Source of the DNA: Aquimarina sp. AU474
Lineage (GTDB): Bacteria > Bacteroidota > Bacteroidia > Flavobacteriales > Flavobacteriaceae
Length of the DNA stretch: 64,000 nt
Assembly (NCBI RefSeq): GCF_900312815.1
Contig: NZ_OMPE01000007.1
Coordinates: forward strand, 1-64,000
Reading direction: 5' to 3'
A model generated the notes under the pieces. It saw only the letters and a list, made by a program, of their open reading frames with translations. It searched no databases and was not told where the DNA came from. Positions 33,280 through 43,767 of the stretch are shown here, piece by piece; position 1 is the first letter of the stretch; the number at the start of each line of letters is the position of its first letter. A program made the translations under genes and the position numbers.

Positions 33280-33678
33280 ATGAATATTACATTAGAGCAA
33301 GCAGAAAAAGTAATCGCAGCAGCAAAACTAAAATCTACAGCAATAGACACAAAAATGAATATTGCTATCGTAGATGCGGGTGCAAATTTAGTCGCATTTG
33401 GTAGAATGGATGGGGCTTGGTTAGGTTCACTTGACATATCAATTAAAAAAGCAAAAACAGCTCGTTATTTTGATATGAACACCGGAGTTATTGGAGGGTT
33501 ATCTCAACCAGGACAACCTTTATTTAATATCGAACATTCAAATAATGGATTGATTACTTTTCCTGGTGGTGTACCGATTAAAAACGCAGCAGGAGAAATC
33601 ATTGGAGCTATTGGAGTAAGTGGAAGTTCGGTCGAAAACGATCACACTGTAGCAGAAGCTGGAGCATCAGCAATATAA
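33280..33678 (+). CDS. GlcG/HbpS haem-binding-like protein
   Basis: A 132-residue protein with the full single-domain GlcG/HbpS/DUF336 pattern: [43 protein letters not shown], the central [15 protein letters not shown] segment, [17 protein letters not shown] and a final DHTVAEAG. The family binds haem or small organic ligands. It lies after an AraC regulator, which may control it, and before a strong terminator hairpin. Confidence 0.85.
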   Translation: MNITLEQAEKVIAAAKLKSTAIDTKMNIAIVDAGANLVAFGRMDGAWLGSLDISIKKAKTARYFDMNTGVIGGLSQPGQPLFNIEHSNNGLITFPGGVPIKNAAGEIIGAIGVSGSSVENDHTVAEAGASAI

Positions 33679-33694
33679 ATTAAGAACGATTGAT

Positions 33695-33739
33695 AACAAG
33701 AAAGAGGATTACTAGCTATTAGTAATCCTCTTTCTTGTT
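33695..33739. terminator. Long perfect hairpin, likely terminator
   Basis: A 20-bp perfect stem (33695-33714 and 33720-33739) with a 5-base loop, followed by TATATAATAATT. It closes the HbpS transcript. The stem is AG-rich on one side and long for a simple terminator. Confidence 0.65.
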
Positions 33740-33878
33740 ATATAATAATTACAAAACTAATATTTCATCAATAAATGCGGTTGACCCAAAAACTAAATCG
33801 TACTGTAAAATAAGATTTTTGATACGAATTCGTTACTTTTAAGGTCAAACATCTTTTCTAACCCTAAAGACATCTACT

Positions 33879-36800
33879 TTGAAAATTAAAAAATTCTGGA
33901 AACGAATTTTATTAGTACTAATCTTAGTTCCTATTGTATTAGTAGGAGGCCTAATGCTATATATACAAAGCAACCAATCTGAAATTATTAAAGGGGAGGT
34001 CGCAAAACTAAACAAAGAACACAAAGGTCTTATTAGTATTGGCAAAAGTGATTTATCTCTTTTTGGTAACTTTCCTTACATCTCTATCAAAGTTGATGAT
34101 GTGCAAATTTTTGAAACAAAAAAAGACAATGCACCCGTTATAATGGATGTAAAAGACATATATATAGGCTTTAACCTATGGGACATTGTTAACAAAAATT
34201 ATGATATTCAATCCGTATTAGTTGAAGAAGGTGTTTTTAATATTGTTATTCATGAAAACAACACCACCAATATTCAGAACTCTCTGGCAAGCACTTCTGA
34301 AACAGAAACACCCTCTACCAATATTCATCTCAAAAAAATTAAACTTAAAAATCTAGATATCCACACCTTGGATGAAGCCACCAATACAGATGTTGAAAAA
34401 TTTATATACACTGGCAAAGGCGGTTTTAGCCGAAAAGACAGTATCATCGCTGGGCATATCGATACAGATTTTGAATTAAATGTGATAAAAGACGGTGATA
34501 CCACCTTTATCCATAAAAAACATTTTGAGGTTCATACAGATCTGGTATTTAATGAATATACAGGCATTCTCGACATACAACCTTCGGGTATTGTAATGGA
34601 AAATGGCGATTTTGAGTTAGAAGGTTCTATAGATACAAAGAATGATGTAGATCTTAACCTTGCTATAAAAGGAACAAAGCCCAATTTTGATATGCTTATA
34701 GCTTTTGCCCCGACAGATATAATACCAGTATTAGAGAAATACAAAAATGCTGGTGAAATCTATTTTAATGCCAATATCAAAGGGCCGGCTAACAAAGGAA
34801 ATAGACCTTTTATCAATGCCAATTTTGGAGCCGGAAAAGCCTTTTTAGAAAATACTGAAAGGGAGAAAAAGATAGATAATATGGGTTTCAACGGTCATTT
34901 TACTAATGGAGCCAATAGAGACACAAGTACCATGGAGTTTTCTCTAACCGATATGACTGCATCTTTGGAAAAGGGAGAGTTTGAAGGTTCTATTTTTGTG
35001 AAGAATTTTGAATCCCCAGAAGTAGATATGCGAATAAACTCGAATTTTAATCTCGATTTTATTACAGACTTTTTTGAACTAGAACAGGTACAAGATGCCT
35101 CGGGACAAGTTTCGCTGAAAATGAATTTTCACGATATTATTGATATTGACAACCCCGAAAAGGCATTGCAAAAACTTAATCAAGCATACTTTACAGAATT
35201 GATAGTAAAAGACTTGAGTTTAACCGCCAAAGAACTTCCTGCTCCCTTGCACGATTTGAATGTACATTTAGTAATGAATGGTAAGGAAGCAACCCTGAAT
35301 CAGTTTGAATTGTTGATGGGAAATTCGGATCTATCGATACGTGGTTTTCTTTCGGACTTACCTTCAATTGTACATCATACTAATATCCCAGTAGAAGCCC
35401 ATTTGGATATTACCTCTAGTTACTTAGATATTGCCCAATTAACAGGTTTTTCAAAACAAGACACTATCAAAACCGGTTTTGATGAACAAATAAAAGATCT
35501 AAGCTTGGGGCTTTCTTTTAAAGCATCTGCCAAAGATTTTACAGAATCTAAGTATTTACCGAAAGGTGAATTTTTTATTGATAGCTTATATGCAGACTTG
35601 AAGCATTATCCTCATAAACTACATGATTTTCATGCCGATGTGTTAATCGATAACAAAGACTTAGAAATAATAGATTTTACAGGGTATATTGATGATAGTG
35701 ATTTTCATTTTGATGGGCTAATACATGATTATGCTTTTTGGATGCAACCCGAACTTAACGGAGATGTAGATTTAGATATCAACCTTACTTCTAAAAAGTT
35801 GAGACTAGAAGATGTCTTTTCGTATAAGGGAGAAAATTATGTCCCAAAAGAATACCAACATGAAGCGTTTGATGATTTGGCATTGCATTTTGAATCTAGT
35901 ATGCATTATAAAGATTCTGCCTTACACTCTATCGATTTGGCTTTAGATAAGTTAGATACCAAAATGAAATTGCATCCTCTTCGCTTTGACAATTTTAGAG
36001 GAAACATACATTACGAAGAGGAACACCTGGTGATAAAAGACTTTCATGGAGAAATAGGAACCACCAATTTCAATTTCGATTTAAACTATTATTTGGGCGA
36101 AGATCAGCAAATAAAGAAAAGAGATAATTATCTTAAATTAAAGGCAAATTATATCGATTTTGATGCGCTTTTTAATTTCGATTTAAGCCCGCCAAAACCA
36201 ACAGAAGTCGTTACTTCCAAAACTGCAGATGTAAAAGAACATGCAGATGCCTTCAATTTATATGAGTTGCCATTTACGGATATGCAATTTAAGGCAGATG
36301 TCGCACACTTTATTTACCATAGAATAGATCTACAAAATATAAAAGCAGACTTAAGAACAACACCCGACCATTACATTTATATAGATACGTTACATATGGA
36401 TGCCGCAGGAGGAAATATTCGATTAAGCGGATATTTTAATGGTAGCGACCCAAAACATATCTATATGCAACCAGATTTGGTTATGGATAATGTTGATTTG
36501 GATAAATTGCTCTTCAAATTCGAAAATTTTGGGCAAGACCATCTCGTTTCTGAAAATTTACAAGGAAAACTCACTTCAAGAATTAAAGGTAAGATTAGAG
36601 TATACCCAGATATGGTGCCAGACCTAGATCAATCTACTATAGAAATGGACGTAAAAGTATTAAATGGAAGATTAAAAAATTATGATCCAATGCTCGCGCT
36701 TTCGGATTATATGGGAGCCAAAAATCTGCAAAACATTCGTTTTGATACCTTACGCAATAACTTGGATATAAAGAAAGGGAAGATTAATATTCCTTCTATG

Positions 36801-37073
36801 ACGATCAAATCTACTTTGGGCCATATAGAATTGTCTGGCACACATGATAATAATCAAAATATCGATTATTATTTACGTATTCCTTGGAAAACTGTAAGAA
36901 AAGCTGCTTGGCAAAAATTATTCAAAAACAAGAAAGATGCTGCTATTAATGAGGAGCAAGAAGATGAGATTGTAGAAATAGATCCTAACAAAAAAATAAA
37001 GTATCTTAATTTAAAAATTAAAGGGAACATAGATGATTATAAAATTTCATTAGGTAAGAAAAAAGAACAGTGA
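33879..37073 (+). CDS. AsmA-family membrane-anchored protein
   Basis: A 1064-residue protein with one N-terminal membrane segment (residues 8-28, ILLVLILVPIVLVGGLMLYI) and a long beta-rich periplasmic body of repeating amphipathic strands ending in an AsmA-like C-terminal part (KGKINIPSMTIKSTLGHIELSG). This is the layout of the AsmA/TamB lipid-handling superfamily. In Gram-negative cells such proteins link inner and outer membranes. It has its own transcript behind the terminator at 33695. It is probably core genome and not part of a cassette. Confidence 0.85.
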   Translation: MKIKKFWKRILLVLILVPIVLVGGLMLYIQSNQSEIIKGEVAKLNKEHKGLISIGKSDLSLFGNFPYISIKVDDVQIFETKKDNAPVIMDVKDIYIGFNLWDIVNKNYDIQSVLVEEGVFNIVIHENNTTNIQNSLASTSETETPSTNIHLKKIKLKNLDIHTLDEATNTDVEKFIYTGKGGFSRKDSIIAGHIDTDFELNVIKDGDTTFIHKKHFEVHTDLVFNEYTGILDIQPSGIVMENGDFELEGSIDTKNDVDLNLAIKGTKPNFDMLIAFAPTDIIPVLEKYKNAGEIYFNANIKGPANKGNRPFINANFGAGKAFLENTEREKKIDNMGFNGHFTNGANRDTSTMEFSLTDMTASLEKGEFEGSIFVKNFESPEVDMRINSNFNLDFITDFFELEQVQDASGQVSLKMNFHDIIDIDNPEKALQKLNQAYFTELIVKDLSLTAKELPAPLHDLNVHLVMNGKEATLNQFELLMGNSDLSIRGFLSDLPSIVHHTNIPVEAHLDITSSYLDIAQLTGFSKQDTIKTGFDEQIKDLSLGLSFKASAKDFTESKYLPKGEFFIDSLYADLKHYPHKLHDFHADVLIDNKDLEIIDFTGYIDDSDFHFDGLIHDYAFWMQPELNGDVDLDINLTSKKLRLEDVFSYKGENYVPKEYQHEAFDDLALHFESSMHYKDSALHSIDLALDKLDTKMKLHPLRFDNFRGNIHYEEEHLVIKDFHGEIGTTNFNFDLNYYLGEDQQIKKRDNYLKLKANYIDFDALFNFDLSPPKPTEVVTSKTADVKEHADAFNLYELPFTDMQFKADVAHFIYHRIDLQNIKADLRTTPDHYIYIDTLHMDAAGGNIRLSGYFNGSDPKHIYMQPDLVMDNVDLDKLLFKFENFGQDHLVSENLQGKLTSRIKGKIRVYPDMVPDLDQSTIEMDVKVLNGRLKNYDPMLALSDYMGAKNLQNIRFDTLRNNLDIKKGKINIPSMTIKSTLGHIELSGTHDNNQNIDYYLRIPWKTVRKAAWQKLFKNKKDAAINEEQEDEIVEIDPNKKIKYLNLKIKGNIDDYKISLGKKKEQ

Positions 37074-37233
37074 CCTCTGGTTTTAAAAGTTTTACCCAGG
37101 GATGAACTCTTGATATTCCTAAAATCCAAACTAACTCTTGCCTTGCCTCCTAATTTTCTAGTTGCTTGTTTTCCAACTTGATTGGTCTTGGATATATAGT
37201 ACCGTTACGATATCTATAAAAAAACTAAAAATA

Positions 37234-38625
37234 ATGAATGAGACAAGACGCGAATATCTCAAACGAATAAATTTCGTCTTAGATTTTATTGAAAATAACC
37301 TTGATACGGATCTATCACTCGAATATTTGTCTAAAAAAGCTCATTATTCGCCTTATCACTTTCACAGAGTATTTTTAACAGTAGTTGGCGAAAGGTTAAA
37401 TGAATTTATCAATAGAAAACGAATTGAACGGATTGCCTCTATATTACTCATCGACAAAAGCGTTTCATTAAAAACCTTGGCTTATCAATATGGATTTAAT
37501 AGTGATAATTCATTTTCAAGAGCGTTTAAAAAGTACTATGGTATCAGTCCTACAAAATTTAAATCAGAAGGAAAAAAATTACTTAGCAAGATTGGTATAG
37601 AACCTTTTTCATCCAAAAAATACATTTGCTCCATTGATAACAGTAAACAATGGATTAAAATGAATACACAAATAACAATAAAAGAATTACCAGAACTAAA
37701 ACTTGCCAGTATATCGCATATTGGCGAATTTGAGAAAGCAGGTAATATGTTTGAAAGGTTAATGAAGTGGGGGCATCAAAAAAAAGTATTGCTCGATTCG
37801 GATTTTAAAGCCATAACCATTTATCACGATAACCCTAATGTTACTCAAACCTCACAATTGAGATTCAGCACTTGTATAACCATTAGTGAGAACATCGCTA
37901 CCGATGGAGAAATCAGGCAAATAACTCTAAATAAAGGTATTTATGCCATTGGCCATTTTGAAATTAAAGCTGAAGAAATTTCAAAAGGGTGGAGAAATAT
38001 GTGCCTCTGGGTCATAGAAAATGACTATGAATTTAGGGATGGAGACTATTTTGAAATGTACCATAATGATCATAGAACTCATCCTGAGCAAAAATTTATA
38101 GTAGACATTTGTATTCCGCTTGAAAAAACAGATAATATTAAACTAGCGGAAATACGTAATGAAGATTTTTTAAATCATAACGAACACTATGAAAAAAACT
38201 TAGATTATCATCAACTGATAAATTATATGAAAGAATTAAGAACTTTTTTTCATAAAAAATATGACACTCATTTTAAACTTGGAACTATTTATCAAGGTAA
38301 CCCAAATTTCTCCTATTTTTCTCTAACTCCTGAAGAATTGAAAAAACAAAAACTTAAGTTTGTTATTATCTTAGATCACAAAACGTTATGTTTTTCAATT
38401 TGCCTATCCGGTCAAAACAAAAGTATTCGAAAAAAGTATTGGAAAATATTTAAAGATAGTGATTGGAACACATATCATTTGGCCGAATCAATCAATGAAA
38501 GTTTGTCTATTATTGATCAAACCATTGTAGAAGAACCGAATTTTAATGATAAAAGATATTTGACAGAACAGATTGAAAAGGAGTCTTTAAAATTTATAAA
38601 CGAAATAAAAGGCATCCTTGAGTAA
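37234..38625 (+). CDS. AraC-family regulator with GyrI-like effector domains
   Basis: A 463-residue protein counted from the ATG at 37234; the upstream TTG at 37162 is rejected. Residues 1-105 form the AraC helix-turn-helix (LSLEYLSKKAHYSPYHFHRVF, LAYQYGFNSDNSFSRAFKKYYGISP). Residues about 145-300 form a GyrI-like small-molecule-binding domain (ITIKELPELKLASISHIGEF). The remainder, to 463, looks like a second effector part. Such AraC-GyrI proteins sense drugs or hydrophobic ligands. Confidence 0.85.
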   Translation: MNETRREYLKRINFVLDFIENNLDTDLSLEYLSKKAHYSPYHFHRVFLTVVGERLNEFINRKRIERIASILLIDKSVSLKTLAYQYGFNSDNSFSRAFKKYYGISPTKFKSEGKKLLSKIGIEPFSSKKYICSIDNSKQWIKMNTQITIKELPELKLASISHIGEFEKAGNMFERLMKWGHQKKVLLDSDFKAITIYHDNPNVTQTSQLRFSTCITISENIATDGEIRQITLNKGIYAIGHFEIKAEEISKGWRNMCLWVIENDYEFRDGDYFEMYHNDHRTHPEQKFIVDICIPLEKTDNIKLAEIRNEDFLNHNEHYEKNLDYHQLINYMKELRTFFHKKYDTHFKLGTIYQGNPNFSYFSLTPEELKKQKLKFVIILDHKTLCFSICLSGQNKSIRKKYWKIFKDSDWNTYHLAESINESLSIIDQTIVEEPNFNDKRYLTEQIEKESLKFINEIKGILE

Positions 38626-38641
38626 AAAACAACTCCATAAC

Positions 38642-38650
38642 ATTGCCTAA
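38642..38650 (+). repeat. Possible relict left core (ATTGCCTAA)
   Basis: ATTGCCTAA follows the stop of the AraC-GyrI gene as in R8, but no paired right arm is seen before 38785. It may be an eroded site. Confidence 0.25.
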
Positions 38651-38784
38651 AAATCATAATCTTCGGGATGCTATAATTTATAAACTAATCGTTTTAGTAT
38701 ATATGATGCGTATATCCTTAATTTCTTTTCATCAGTAACATTTTAGTCTTTAAAGACATTAATAGAAAAACAAAATACTTTTAT

Positions 38785-41493
38785 ATGAAAAAGATAATAT
38801 TTACAGTACTAATCACTGTATTATTATATCCGAATAGTTATTCACAAGATATAGTTGCAATAGAAAATGAATTACATCTTATTTGGAATAACCTTAAAAA
38901 CGGTTACGAAAAAGATATAAATGATAAACTAAGCGCCGGTAACACAGAGATCTTATATGATTTAGGCTATGAGACCATAAATCTTTTAATATACACCCAT
39001 AATGAACAAAATTATACATTAATGAATGACCTAATTGGTGTCTATCTTAAAACCTTTACACATTTAGGTAAAAAGGATACTAATAAAATACTTAGTTGCG
39101 AATATCAATTTTCAAGGAACAGACCCATGTGGCTTCACCAAGAAAATGAACATTTGTTAAATAGTTCCAATTTTTTACAAATAATATCTAGAGCTATTTT
39201 ATATGCAAGTCAAATACCTGATACAGAAAGAAAACATTATATAAATATTGTTGAATTATTAAAAGAAAAAAATTTGAATATAGTAATCGATCATTATGAT
39301 CGATGGCTAAACATACCGAATACATTTAGTGGCGAAGAATGGGCTTGTGATTCTCCTCCGTATGGTTGTTATTCTGCAATAGATCTTTTTGACAAAATAA
39401 AAACTAACAATTGGGATTCCAGAAAAAGTTACTGTAAAGCGATTAGAGGGCATTTAATGTCAATGGTAGGCGGCGTTTCTGATATATTAGCTAGTAACAT
39501 TAGTATTTCTGAAGAAATAAAAAATTCTCTTGTTCAATTTATTGATAAAGGCTCACAATCCATTGAAAGTAGATTATCCTATACAAACAATGGTGGATTA
39601 GTAATGGATTCTGGATATTGGAAAGAACATCTTGATTACCAATATGCTTATAATGAATCAGAAGACCCTTGTGGTTTAATAGAAAGTGGTACTGATAATA
39701 AAATAACAATAGACCTAAGTCATGCTAGAAAATGGGTACATACTTTTGAGAGTCTTTATAGAAATAAAAACTGTTATAATAAAAATTTATCTAATCAAGA
39801 TTTTCCTGACCTAAATATTATGGAAAGTTTATCCAATCAATTCGCTAATAATATTTTTAACGGAGATCATAATTTTCCTTTGTTCTCAAATTATTTTAAT
39901 GGAGCAAATGGTTGGCATCGTTATAATAGAATTTATAGAAAGGATACAACCGGTACAAAACTTCCTGGCGATGGCTACGCACCATATTTCTATTCCATGA
40001 GTGCAATGGAGGGAGGGTTTTCTTTTTGGAGTTTGTATAATTCTAAAATCGAATTAATTCGAGAAAGTTTGTATCGAATGGTTGAAAAATATGATGATAA
40101 CAATATTACAATTAAAGAACATGTTGATCAATATTATGGCTCACATTACATTAACTGTAACACTTTGGACAAAAGGCAGCTTGATTTGTATAATCCGTCA
40201 AAATCAAAAAATTTACTACAATTTTATCCTACTTTCTTCCCAAGCACAAATAAGGAAGTAAAGTCTCTTACCGATGTAGGAAACCATAATTATCTTTATT
40301 TAAATAGTGAACAAAATTTAATTAAATACAACAATTGTGTAGATACGTTTAACAAGATCTCTTCTGGATGGAGCAATTACACTAGGTTTTTAGTTGGTAA
40401 TTGGACTAATAATGGTACAGATGATCTTATTGCATATCATGAACCAACAAAGGAATTACACTTATACAAATATAAGGCCGACGGTAGTGGTTTTTATGCA
40501 AATTACGAAGTAGTCAGTACAGGATGGAGCAACTATACAGAGTTTTTGGTAGGAAACTGGACTAAGGGTAAAAATACAGATGATCTCATTGCATACCATC
40601 AACCTACTAAGCAACTGCATTTATACAAATATAATCCAAATGAAAATAGATTTTATGCAAATTATAAAATTGTAGGTACGGGGTGGAGTAATTATACTAA
40701 GTATATAATTGGTAATTGGACTTTAAAAGAAACAGATGATCTTATTGCTTATCATGAACCTACAAAACAGTTACACTTATATAAATACAACCCAGACAAT
40801 AGTAGTTTTTATGCGAATCATAGTGTTGTGAGTACCGGATGGAGTAATTATACAAAATTTTTGGTTGGGAATTGGACTAACAGTAATTCGGATGACCTTA
40901 TTGCTTATCACGAACCATCAAAGAAACTACATTTGTATAAATTCAATATGACTAATGACAGTTTTTATTCAGCAATCAAAACAGTAAAAACAAATATTGA
41001 TCTAAATACAGTTCAAGATTTTTATGTTAACGATTTAAATTATAATGGACAGAGTGATCTGTTTACAATAGATAGCAATAATCAAGTACAACTTCTTGTA
41101 AAGGATGGAGATATAAATATGAACACAAAACTAATTGGAAAAATTCCCGATTTTGAAAAATTAATCAATGGAAAATGGGAAAATAAATCAAATCCCATGA
41201 AATCTAGTAATGTACATTATAAAGCTGTCCTTAAATATGACGCTAAAGCAGAAAAAGATTTTAAAATCTATCCAAATCCAATGAGTAAACAATTATACTT
41301 CCAAAGCTTGGATGGCTTCTATACTATTGAAATTTATAATATGTTAGGCAAAAAAATTCATACAATACATTCAGATAATAAAATCTATAATTACCTATGG
41401 GAAGCGCCTATTAATAAATACAAAGGAATTTATTTTTATCAAATTAAAGATAAAGTTAAAGTTCTTAAATCTGGGAAGATCATAAAAAAATAA
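38785..41493 (+). CDS. T9SS-exported protein with four tandem GWSNYT repeats
   Basis: A 902-residue exported protein (signal ending NSYSQD). The N-terminal 480 residues are helical and resemble an alpha-toroid polysaccharide-lyase-like fold, with WLNIPNTFSGEEWACDSPP and WHRYNRIYRK; I do not assign the family. Residues about 500-740 hold four repeats of 54-57 residues (GWSNYT, GNWT, DDLIAYH, LHLYKY), probably VCBS/FG-GAP-like beta-propeller blades. The last 75 residues are a type IX sorting domain (FKIYPNPMSKQLYFQSL to IYFYQIKDKVK). Likely a surface or secreted carbohydrate enzyme. Confidence 0.7.
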   Translation: MKKIIFTVLITVLLYPNSYSQDIVAIENELHLIWNNLKNGYEKDINDKLSAGNTEILYDLGYETINLLIYTHNEQNYTLMNDLIGVYLKTFTHLGKKDTNKILSCEYQFSRNRPMWLHQENEHLLNSSNFLQIISRAILYASQIPDTERKHYINIVELLKEKNLNIVIDHYDRWLNIPNTFSGEEWACDSPPYGCYSAIDLFDKIKTNNWDSRKSYCKAIRGHLMSMVGGVSDILASNISISEEIKNSLVQFIDKGSQSIESRLSYTNNGGLVMDSGYWKEHLDYQYAYNESEDPCGLIESGTDNKITIDLSHARKWVHTFESLYRNKNCYNKNLSNQDFPDLNIMESLSNQFANNIFNGDHNFPLFSNYFNGANGWHRYNRIYRKDTTGTKLPGDGYAPYFYSMSAMEGGFSFWSLYNSKIELIRESLYRMVEKYDDNNITIKEHVDQYYGSHYINCNTLDKRQLDLYNPSKSKNLLQFYPTFFPSTNKEVKSLTDVGNHNYLYLNSEQNLIKYNNCVDTFNKISSGWSNYTRFLVGNWTNNGTDDLIAYHEPTKELHLYKYKADGSGFYANYEVVSTGWSNYTEFLVGNWTKGKNTDDLIAYHQPTKQLHLYKYNPNENRFYANYKIVGTGWSNYTKYIIGNWTLKETDDLIAYHEPTKQLHLYKYNPDNSSFYANHSVVSTGWSNYTKFLVGNWTNSNSDDLIAYHEPSKKLHLYKFNMTNDSFYSAIKTVKTNIDLNTVQDFYVNDLNYNGQSDLFTIDSNNQVQLLVKDGDINMNTKLIGKIPDFEKLINGKWENKSNPMKSSNVHYKAVLKYDAKAEKDFKIYPNPMSKQLYFQSLDGFYTIEIYNMLGKKIHTIHSDNKIYNYLWEAPINKYKGIYFYQIKDKVKVLKSGKIIKK

Positions 41494-41830
41494 AAGCTCT
41501 GATACAGAATAAAGGGTAATACAACATTATATATTAAACGAGGGCAAGTTTTGTAGTTAAAACGAAAGGTAATTTACTTCGCAAAAAGTACTAAACAGGT
41601 ACAAGTTTAATATGAAATAAAATTTATCAATTAGTTAAAGAATACATGTCCTGCTCCGATTCGTATGTAGTATTGGTATTAATTGAAAATAAATTAAAAC
41701 ATAAAAATTCGGTTCTGTATTAAATCAAAAGCTAGTGTCTTTTTATACGCTACGATTTCATGCACTAGATCGTTGTACGACATATTGAAAAAAATAATAA
41801 CTTTGAACGAATTAATTTGAAGACAATAAA
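41494..41830. other. 337-bp gene-free gap holding a long attC-like site
   Basis: The gap between the T9SS gene and the small gene at 41831 has no coding capacity of note. It is filled by R21, described separately. The first 20 bases and the last 50 show nothing else recognisable. Confidence 0.5.
41515..41781 (+). repeat. attC-like site R21 (type C, long)
   Basis: The left end GGTAATACAAC (41515-41525) leads into ATTATATATTAAACG. The right half (from about 41700) matches the right half of R13 closely, with AGTGTCTTTTTATACGC, CGATTTCATGCACTAG and the core GTTGTACGAC (41772-41781). At 267 bp it is the longest such site. No partner core was found on either side. Confidence 0.6.
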
Positions 41831-42202
41831 TTGATACAGTATTTAAAATATCTCATTTCCTTATTTCTAATTTTCGGTCTGACGGTTACTGAGTGTTCTA
41901 CATATTCGGGAATAGCTTCTTCAAATTATATTCAAGTCTCAAACATTAATAGTAGAGAGGAGTTTAAACACAAGCATTCGAGGTTATTTGTTTATCCTAG
42001 AAAAGTTCTTTCAGAAAATGTATTTTCAATTGTATTAAATACATATACAAATTTAAAAATATCTTATAGTGCAACATCTTTAATTACTTTAAAATTACAA
42101 GTTGAGCTCTACAAAACAATAACCTCAATAATTGCCCAGCACACCTTTTTAAAGCACACGCACACTTCTAATAATCAATATTCAAGTTTATACATAGCAT
42201 AA
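41831..42202 (+). CDS. Hypothetical small protein, possible lipoprotein
   Basis: A 123-residue frame with a TTG start 49 bases after R21. It begins with a hydrophobic segment (YLKYLISLFLIFGLTVTECS) that may be a lipoprotein signal. The rest is Ser/Thr-rich, ends HTHTSNNQYSSLYIA and has no recognised domain. Placement directly behind an attC-like core supports it as a cassette gene whose downstream site is lost. Coding status is moderate. Confidence 0.45.
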   Translation: MIQYLKYLISLFLIFGLTVTECSTYSGIASSNYIQVSNINSREEFKHKHSRLFVYPRKVLSENVFSIVLNTYTNLKISYSATSLITLKLQVELYKTITSIIAQHTFLKHTHTSNNQYSSLYIA

Positions 42203-42284
42203 AAAAGACTTCTTTTCTATGTGAATATGCACATTACTGCATAAAATGATAAAAACAAATATCTAATCATTTATCATTATTTAA

Positions 42285-43598
42285 ATGTATAAACAAAATA
42301 ATAAAACCCCTTTGGGGAAATCTAAGCATTTCACCCAGGCCATATTAACTTACTTTAGAATACTTAAAGAGAGTTTTAATTTCGCTATTAATGCACTTAT
42401 AAACCACAAATTCCGTTCTTTTTTATCGCTTTTGGGTATTACCATCGGTATTTTCTCAGTTATATTGGTTTTGGCAGGTGTAGATAGCTTAAAGCAAGAG
42501 ATTGAAGGGAGTCTTAGTGGTATCGATAAAAACACAGTCATTGTAATGAGATTTCCTTTTACTCCAACAGACATTCCGCAATGGAAATGGCAGCAATTTC
42601 CAGATGTAACTTATGATGAATACCGAAGTATAAAGCGAAATACCCCTAATCTTGAAGCGGCTACTTTTGTGATGCAAGTTCCTCTTAAAATAATTAAGAC
42701 CGACCATGCTTCGGCATCTAATGTGAATATTGCGTCCATTACCTATGAATATGCAGATATCGAAGAACTTAAAATAGCACAAGGCCGTTTCTTTACTGAA
42801 TCTGAATCTGATAGGGGTTCTACTCTTATTGTTATAGGCGATGAAATCGCAAATTCATTATTTGGTTCTGCCAAGCAAGCAATCGGCAGGAAAGTCAAGT
42901 TGTATGGTCGGAAATTTACCGTAATTGGAGTACTTAAGAAAGAAGGAGCAGCTTTGGGAGATTATTCAAAGGACAACTTTGTTTTAATATTGACAAATTT
43001 TGCAAGAAAAATTTATGGAGATAATAACCGTACCACATTCCCTCGTATTATTATTAAACCTAAGAAAGGCATAGATATGGCAGAATTCCGTGCTATTCTT
43101 ACTCAGCGTTTTCGTTTAATGCGTGGTTTGAAACCAGATAATGTAGATACTTTTTTTGTTAATCAAATGAAGGGGGTTACTGATGTAGTAGATAATATAA
43201 CCAGTACTTTAAACCAAGTAGGATTATTAATTAGTAGCTTTTCCTTATTGGTTGGAGGCTTTGGAATAGCCAACATTATGTTTATGAGTGTAAAAGAAAG
43301 GACCAACCTTATAGGAATACAGAAATCTCTTGGGGCTAAGAATAAGTTTATATTATTACAGTTTTTGTTTGAAGCCGTTATTCTTGCAATTATCGGAGGC
43401 TTGATAGGTATATTCTTAGTGTTTTCAGTTTTCTGGTTGGCATCTCAGTTAACCGGAGAGTTCGAATTTATACTGTCGTCTGCAAATATCTTGATTGGAA
43501 CGGTAGTTTCCTTGGTCATTGGATTAATTTCTGGAATTCTTCCTGCGGTTTCGGCATCACGCTTGAATCCTGTAGAAGCGATACGAAAAGGAATGTAA
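42285..43598 (+). CDS. FtsX/MacB-type ABC transporter permease
   Basis: A 437-residue permease. One N-terminal membrane helix (FRSFLSLLGITIGIFSVILVLAGVDSL) is followed by a MacB-like periplasmic core domain (about 70-290). Three C-terminal helices form the FtsX domain (LLVGGFGIANIMFMSVKERTNLIGIQKSLGAKN to RLNPVEAIRKGM). No ATPase gene is next to it. Typical roles are export of lipoproteins, macrolides or lipids. It is likely chromosomal core. Confidence 0.85.
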   Translation: MYKQNNKTPLGKSKHFTQAILTYFRILKESFNFAINALINHKFRSFLSLLGITIGIFSVILVLAGVDSLKQEIEGSLSGIDKNTVIVMRFPFTPTDIPQWKWQQFPDVTYDEYRSIKRNTPNLEAATFVMQVPLKIIKTDHASASNVNIASITYEYADIEELKIAQGRFFTESESDRGSTLIVIGDEIANSLFGSAKQAIGRKVKLYGRKFTVIGVLKKEGAALGDYSKDNFVLILTNFARKIYGDNNRTTFPRIIIKPKKGIDMAEFRAILTQRFRLMRGLKPDNVDTFFVNQMKGVTDVVDNITSTLNQVGLLISSFSLLVGGFGIANIMFMSVKERTNLIGIQKSLGAKNKFILLQFLFEAVILAIIGGLIGIFLVFSVFWLASQLTGEFEFILSSANILIGTVVSLVIGLISGILPAVSASRLNPVEAIRKGM

Positions 43599-43708
43599 TA
43601 CTGAGAAATACACAAGACCATTATTCAACATTTTTTCACTATTAACCTTCATTATAAAATGATAAAATGAAACTAAAATATAAATTCAACATAAAACACA
43701 TCAATAAC

Positions 43709-43749
43709 ATGGTAACAATTTACTATGTTCGGGCACCTATATAAAAAGT
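43709..43749 (+). repeat. Right-half remnant of a type A attC-like site
   Basis: ATGGTAACAATTTACTATG and then CACCTATATAAAAAG follow the order of the right half of R2/R3 (GGTAACA, CTGCTAC, CATATA). The core is degenerate. It lies before the S41 peptidase gene. Confidence 0.4.
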
Positions 43750-43767
43750 CTAATAATAAAGTTGTAA

